A DNA stretch of 25,220 nt from the NCBI GenBank assembly GCA_025999775.1, contig BNXT01000004.1:1-25220 (forward strand). The letters are read 5' to 3'. Position numbers and translations under genes: made by a program. The notes beneath the pieces were generated by a model. That model searched no databases. It was given only the letters and a program-made list of their open reading frames with translations, and was not told the DNA's origin. Shown one piece after another: positions 21,486 through 25,220 of the stretch. Origin of the DNA: Bacteroidia bacterium. Lineage in GTDB: Bacteria > Bacteroidota > Bacteroidia > Bacteroidales > P3. Each line of letters opens with the position of its first letter. Position 1 is the first letter of the stretch.

Positions 21486-23426
21486 ATGCAAATGTTGCAA
21501 AAAAATTATGCTTTAACGATACTTTTGTGGATTGTAATACTTGGAAATGCTTATTCCCAAGTGGAGATTCGCGGGTTGAACTATAATCCCCGATTGGTGG
21601 AACAACCGCTGCCTGCCAGGGCGTCCACGGTAGCTGCTACAAAGTATTGTGTGTTGCCATTTTTGGAGGATTTTTCGGACATTGAACGATCCTATCCCAG
21701 CGTTGAACGGTGGTCGGATGCTATGGTGTTTATCAATAACCATTATCCGATGTCCCCACCCTCGTTGGGTGTCGCTACTTTTGACGGATTAGACCGTCAT
21801 GGATATATCTATCCTCAAGCGAGTATATACTCGTTTCCTGCGGATACGCTGACATCGCAGTACATTCGGTTAGATTCGGCATTTTTGCCAACACCGGTGG
21901 CGCTGAGTGTAGCCGATTCCGTGTATTTGAGCTTTTATTATCAACCCGGAGGCGGTTTTGGCGAATCATGGCAAGAAAATAAACGTGGTATGGCGCCTAA
22001 ACCGGGCGATATGTTGATATTAGAACTCTGTGACAGCGACCTGCAAGACTGGAATGAAGTATGGCGTGTGGACGGACAAAATCTTGAGACGTTTTGTCCG
22101 ATGTGCAATAGTGATACCGCGGAACAAGAGAAAACATACTTCAAACAAGTGTTGATACCCATCGTGGATACACGTTATTTTCGTAAACAGTTTCAGTTTC
22201 GTTTCCGTAATCTGACCTCGCTTGATGAAACATGGCAAAGCGGTGGCGGACAGTGGCATATTGACTATATCAAATTAGATTACGACCGTCAATGGGACGA
22301 TACATATAGCTACGACCTATGTTTTACGGAACAACCGGGGTCGATACTCAAGACCTTTACGGCGATACCGGCGAAACAAGTACGGAAGACGGATTTCAAA
22401 GATTCATTGCAAATACGTACTAAAAATATGGGGTTTAACGGCTATGTTGGCGCCTACTTATATGAGATTTTTGATGGTGATAACGATATTGTCTATGCCT
22501 CTACACGCACGAATGCGAATATCTACCCCTTTGAAACGCATGGTTACACTGTGTTCACCCAACCGTTGGTGTATAATTTTCCGATAACCCCTGTAAAATC
22601 GCAGAATTATGAGATTCGACACTACTTGTATCCGCAGACCTCCATGGATATTTTTCCGCAGAATGATGCCGTGATACATCGTCAGGATTTGACCAATTAT
22701 TATGCGTATGACGATGGTATCCCGGAAGCTGGTTTTGGGTTAAATTTTGCCAATGGCGAGTTTGCTTACCGTTTCCCTTTACGCGTTAAAGATACGTTGT
22801 CTGCAGTAGAAATTTACTTTAATCATACCATGGCAGACCTATCGAAAGCATACGTCGAATTGATGGTTTGGAAGGCTTTGAACGACTCTACGCCGATGGA
22901 TACCGCCGTGTATATTAGCCAACAGTTCAAAGTTACGCATAACGAACAAATAGGCTATCAAAGTTTTGAGATAAACCCTCCATTAGTATTAGACAGCGGT
23001 TTGTTTTTCATTGGATTACGCCAAACAAGTAACCAATTTTTAAATATAGGTTTTGACCAAAATAACAATGCCGAAAAAGCCTTGTATTACTACGATAAAA
23101 TAGTGCAACGGTGGATTAATGTCTTTTATTATGGGGCATTGATGATGCGCCCGGTCTTTAATGCACCGACATCAACGGATATTCAATCGCAAATATCGGA
23201 GAAAAAACAATTAACGATATATCCTAATCCGGTGTTAGATCGCTTGAATATTGTTACAGAGGGTGCTCAAATAGGCGATAAGATTGAGATTTTCAATATG
23301 CAAGGACAGTGCATGGATCGTCAAGAGGTACGTATCAAAGGCGTTGAGACTATAGATGTATCAAAACTATTGACAGGAACTTACATTCTGAAACTCGGAG
23401 ACTTGTCGGTAAAATTTGTGAGATAG
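21486..23426 (+). CDS. T9SS type A sorting domain-containing secreted protein
   Basis: The start at 21486 was chosen because the promoter -7 box lies at 21443-21450 and a good signal peptide follows (MLQKNYALTILLWIVILGNAYSQ). The 646 residues include a conserved-looking N-terminal region with CVLPFLEDFSD and WSDAMVFINNHYPMSPPSLGVATFDGLD. A beta-sandwich-like middle follows (YLSFYYQPGGGFGESWQ, WHIDYIKLDYD), then a second beta-rich part with AYDDGIPEAGFGLN. At the end is a type A sorting signal (LTIYPNPVLDRLNIV ... LLTGTYILKLGDLSVKFVR). The layout suggests an extracellular, surface-attached structural protein; no catalytic motif is visible. It converges with queG with three bases between stops. 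Confidence 0.82.
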   Translation: MQMLQKNYALTILLWIVILGNAYSQVEIRGLNYNPRLVEQPLPARASTVAATKYCVLPFLEDFSDIERSYPSVERWSDAMVFINNHYPMSPPSLGVATFDGLDRHGYIYPQASIYSFPADTLTSQYIRLDSAFLPTPVALSVADSVYLSFYYQPGGGFGESWQENKRGMAPKPGDMLILELCDSDLQDWNEVWRVDGQNLETFCPMCNSDTAEQEKTYFKQVLIPIVDTRYFRKQFQFRFRNLTSLDETWQSGGGQWHIDYIKLDYDRQWDDTYSYDLCFTEQPGSILKTFTAIPAKQVRKTDFKDSLQIRTKNMGFNGYVGAYLYEIFDGDNDIVYASTRTNANIYPFETHGYTVFTQPLVYNFPITPVKSQNYEIRHYLYPQTSMDIFPQNDAVIHRQDLTNYYAYDDGIPEAGFGLNFANGEFAYRFPLRVKDTLSAVEIYFNHTMADLSKAYVELMVWKALNDSTPMDTAVYISQQFKVTHNEQIGYQSFEINPPLVLDSGLFFIGLRQTSNQFLNIGFDQNNNAEKALYYYDKIVQRWINVFYYGALMMRPVFNAPTSTDIQSQISEKKQLTIYPNPVLDRLNIVTEGAQIGDKIEIFNMQGQCMDRQEVRIKGVETIDVSKLLTGTYILKLGDLSVKFVR

Positions 23427-23429
23427 CCC

Positions 23430-24164
23430 CTAATTCAAATTATTCCAAGGACAGACTTCTTGACAGAGGTCGCAGCCGTGCCCCCAACCGTGTAACTCAA
23501 CAGTAGGGTCGAGATGTTTGCAAATAGTCTGGTAGGCTATGCAGCGATGCGCATTGAGGTAATAGGGCTGCGGGATAGCTTTGTTAGGACAGGCGCAGAG
23601 ACAGTGGGTACAAGCGCCGCACCGCTCTGCAAGGGGTATATCGGGCGGTAATACTAAGTCCGTAAGGATGATGCCGATATTAACAAAAGAGCCATACTCC
23701 GGATGGATGAGTAACGAATTTTTACCTCGCCAACCTAAGCCTGCGCGTATAGCCCATGTTTTTTCCATGATGGCGCCGGTGTCAACGAATAGCTTGCTTT
23801 GCATAGCAGGATAGTATTCGGCAAGCGAGTTTATTACATTGTTGAGTTTTGTTTTAATCACGTGATGGTAGTTTTCACCACTTGCAAAGCGGGCTATTTT
23901 GGGAACGTCGGGGAGGTGTTGTGCGGTTGGTTGAGGATATAATACAACAATGACCGATTGTGCATTTTCGAGCAATAGTAAAGGATTTAACCGGCGTTCA
24001 ATGTTATGTTCGAGATAGGTCATATCGGCGTGAAACCCCTTACTTAGGTAGTATTCGAGATGTGATTGTTCATCTACTAACGGTTCTGCATGGGCAATGC
24101 CACAGGCAATAAAACCGTGTTGGTGTGAGAGTTGTTTAACAATATCGGCGGCGCTAGGTATCAT
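23430..24164 (-). CDS. queG: Epoxyqueuosine reductase, C-terminally short
   Basis: QueG reduces epoxyqueuosine to queuosine in the wobble base of certain tRNAs, using cobalamin and two [4Fe-4S] clusters. The 244 residues show RFASGENYHHVIKTKL, KLFVDTGAIMEKTWAIRAGLGWRGKNSLLIHPEYGSFV (with the catalytic-type Asp in DTG), then CGACTHCLCACPNKAI and GCDLCQEVCPWN for the clusters. The protein stops three residues after the second cluster motif, while family members usually continue for tens of residues and exceed 300 in all. The catalytic part appears complete. Its ATG overlaps the ruvB stop by one base (TAATG). A His-tRNA, one of the queuosine-modified tRNAs, is encoded in the window. Confidence 0.88.
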   Translation of the reverse strand: MIPSAADIVKQLSHQHGFIACGIAHAEPLVDEQSHLEYYLSKGFHADMTYLEHNIERRLNPLLLLENAQSVIVVLYPQPTAQHLPDVPKIARFASGENYHHVIKTKLNNVINSLAEYYPAMQSKLFVDTGAIMEKTWAIRAGLGWRGKNSLLIHPEYGSFVNIGIILTDLVLPPDIPLAERCGACTHCLCACPNKAIPQPYYLNAHRCIAYQTICKHLDPTVELHGWGHGCDLCQEVCPWNNLN

Positions 24165-25192
24165 TAAAAAAGAGCGTTTTGCTGTGCAGAGGTTACTTTA
24201 ATTCTCCCGAAATGTTGATAGGCGAGGGGTGTGGCTTCACGTCCACGTGATGTACGCATTAAGTATCCTTCTTGGATAAGGAAAGGCTCATATACTTCCT
24301 CGATGGTACCGGTTTCTTCGCTGACTGCTGTCGCAATAGTCGTCAAGCCCACAGGACCGCCCTTGAACTTATCAATAATAGTTGTGAGAATACGATTGTC
24401 CATTTCATCAAGACCGTTTTTATCAACGTTGAGAGCGGTCAGAGCTATTTGGGCAATGGGGACGTCAATATAACCGTCGCCGCGTATTTGAGCAAAGTCG
24501 CGTACTCGACGTAGTAACAAATTGGCGATACGCGGCGTACCACGACTGCGTCGTGCGATTTCAAAAGCAGCATCACTCGTTATATCTACATGCAGTAGTT
24601 GTGCTGAACGGTGAATAATACGTTGCAAGGTTTGAGAGTTGTAGTATTCCAAGCGGGCATTGATGCCAAAACGAGAGCGTAAAGGCGCTGTCAGAAGCCC
24701 CGAGCGCGTAGTAGCGCCAATGAGCGTAAAAGGATTGAGACTGATTTGTACCGACCGGGCATTGGGACCACTCTCAATCATAATGTCGATCTTGTAATCT
24801 TCCATGGCGGAGTAGAGATATTCCTCTACAATAGGGCTAAGACGGTGTATCTCGTCAATAAATAAAACATCGCTGGGTTCCAAATTGGTCAATAATCCTG
24901 CTAATTCACCCGGTTTGTCCAATACAGGACCGGACGTAGTTTTAATACCAACGCCCAATTCGTTGGCAATGATATGGGATAGGGTCGTTTTGCCAAGTCC
25001 CGGAGGACCGTGCAACAACACATGGTCTAAGGCTTCATGACGTTGTTTAGCAGCCATCACAAAGACTTGCAGATTATCCAATATCTGTGCTTGTCCACTA
25101 AAATCCGAAAACAATAGTGGGCGCAGGGCGCGTTCCACCTCTTTTTCGGTTTGACTCAGCAACGTATCATCAGGGTTTAAATTCGGATTCAT
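24164..25192 (-). CDS. ruvB: Holliday junction branch migration ATPase RuvB
   Basis: RuvB is the hexameric AAA+ motor that, with RuvA, moves Holliday junctions during recombinational repair. The start was set at the ATG at 25192 (MNPNLNPDD, 342 residues), because the upstream in-frame TTG at 25210 lies inside the -7 promoter box. Visible motifs are [12 protein letters not shown], Walker [10 protein letters not shown] (62-70), Walker [10 protein letters not shown] with D113 and E114, [18 protein letters not shown] (sensor and arginine finger region), and the C-terminal winged-helix part [16 protein letters not shown]...[12 protein letters not shown]. Length and motifs are normal. RuvA is not adjacent. 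Confidence 0.96.
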   Translation of the reverse strand: MNPNLNPDDTLLSQTEKEVERALRPLLFSDFSGQAQILDNLQVFVMAAKQRHEALDHVLLHGPPGLGKTTLSHIIANELGVGIKTTSGPVLDKPGELAGLLTNLEPSDVLFIDEIHRLSPIVEEYLYSAMEDYKIDIMIESGPNARSVQISLNPFTLIGATTRSGLLTAPLRSRFGINARLEYYNSQTLQRIIHRSAQLLHVDITSDAAFEIARRSRGTPRIANLLLRRVRDFAQIRGDGYIDVPIAQIALTALNVDKNGLDEMDNRILTTIIDKFKGGPVGLTTIATAVSEETGTIEEVYEPFLIQEGYLMRTSRGREATPLAYQHFGRIKVTSAQQNALF

Positions 25193-25207
25193 CGAGAAAT
25201 ATTTTAG

Positions 25208-25215
25208 CAAAGGTA
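25208..25215 (-). promoter_or_regulatory. -7 box of the ruvB-queG promoter (the -33 box is off the window)
   Basis: TACCTTTG on the minus strand fits TAnnTTTG. The predicted start, near 25202, leaves only about 10 nt before the ATG at 25192. The upstream half of the promoter cannot be seen. Confidence 0.5.
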
Positions 25216-25220
25216 CAAAA

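Overview
The window looks like a chromosomal segment of a member of the Bacteroidota, most likely Bacteroidales. Three things support this. Two proteins end in type IX secretion system (T9SS) type A C-terminal sorting domains. There is a GldB-like lipoprotein, two small outer-membrane beta-barrel proteins and a Bacteroides-type fumarate reductase FrdB. Genes on both strands are preceded by the Bacteroidota primary-sigma promoter (TTTG or TTG, 18-20 nt, TAnnTTTG), which I could place at seven sites. No species can be named from the sequence alone.

Layout. 1-31: the first codons of an unidentified minus-strand gene. 174-8319: a promoter, a ~300-nt leader with two hairpins, and one very large T9SS surface protein gene (about 2,590 codons). 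It is built from Big/MBG-like repeats, InlB-type B-repeats, two FN3-like plus VWA modules, an Ig-like domain, two near-identical BIG2 repeats and a sorting domain. It is broken by an in-frame TAA and a +1 frameshift. 8401-11649 (minus): an operon in which the two halves of a split transketolase flank a secreted VWA protein. 11851-12228 (minus): an unidentified small ORF with its own terminator. 12330-12979 (plus): tRNA-His, a terminator and a four-helix membrane protein. 12984-14648 (minus): an outer-membrane beta-barrel gene and a gldB-like gene. 14737-17636 (plus): a second beta-barrel gene, an frdB/sdhB without its partner subunits, and an O-antigen ligase/polymerase family gene. 17720-19323 (plus): an AbiEi/AbiEii type IV toxin-antitoxin pair, probably acquired. 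19429-21401 (plus): a Bacteroidota-type hypothetical gene, gmk and nadD in tight succession. 21486-23426 (plus): a second T9SS-exported protein. 23430-25192 (minus): ruvB and queG, overlapping by one base.

How the parts relate. The housekeeping functions are the pentose phosphate pathway (tktN/tktC), anaerobic respiration (frdB), guanylate and NAD synthesis (gmk, nadD), Holliday junction migration (ruvB) and queuosine synthesis (queG). They alternate with envelope and surface functions (T9SS cargo, GldB-like protein, beta-barrels, O-antigen ligase) and one defence/TA cassette. VWA domains occur three times, twice in the giant adhesin and once inside the transketolase operon.

The observations I rate highest are: the two lesions in the giant adhesin; the tktN-VWA-tktC operon; two perfectly spaced promoters facing each other between the beta-barrel genes; dispersed simple repeats that have become coding sequence (the sorting domain of the adhesin and the tail of the O-antigen ligase); and the AbiE cassette bounded by short similar sequences. 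I did not find a convincing wholly new multi-gene system. The tktN-VWA-tktC operon is the closest candidate.
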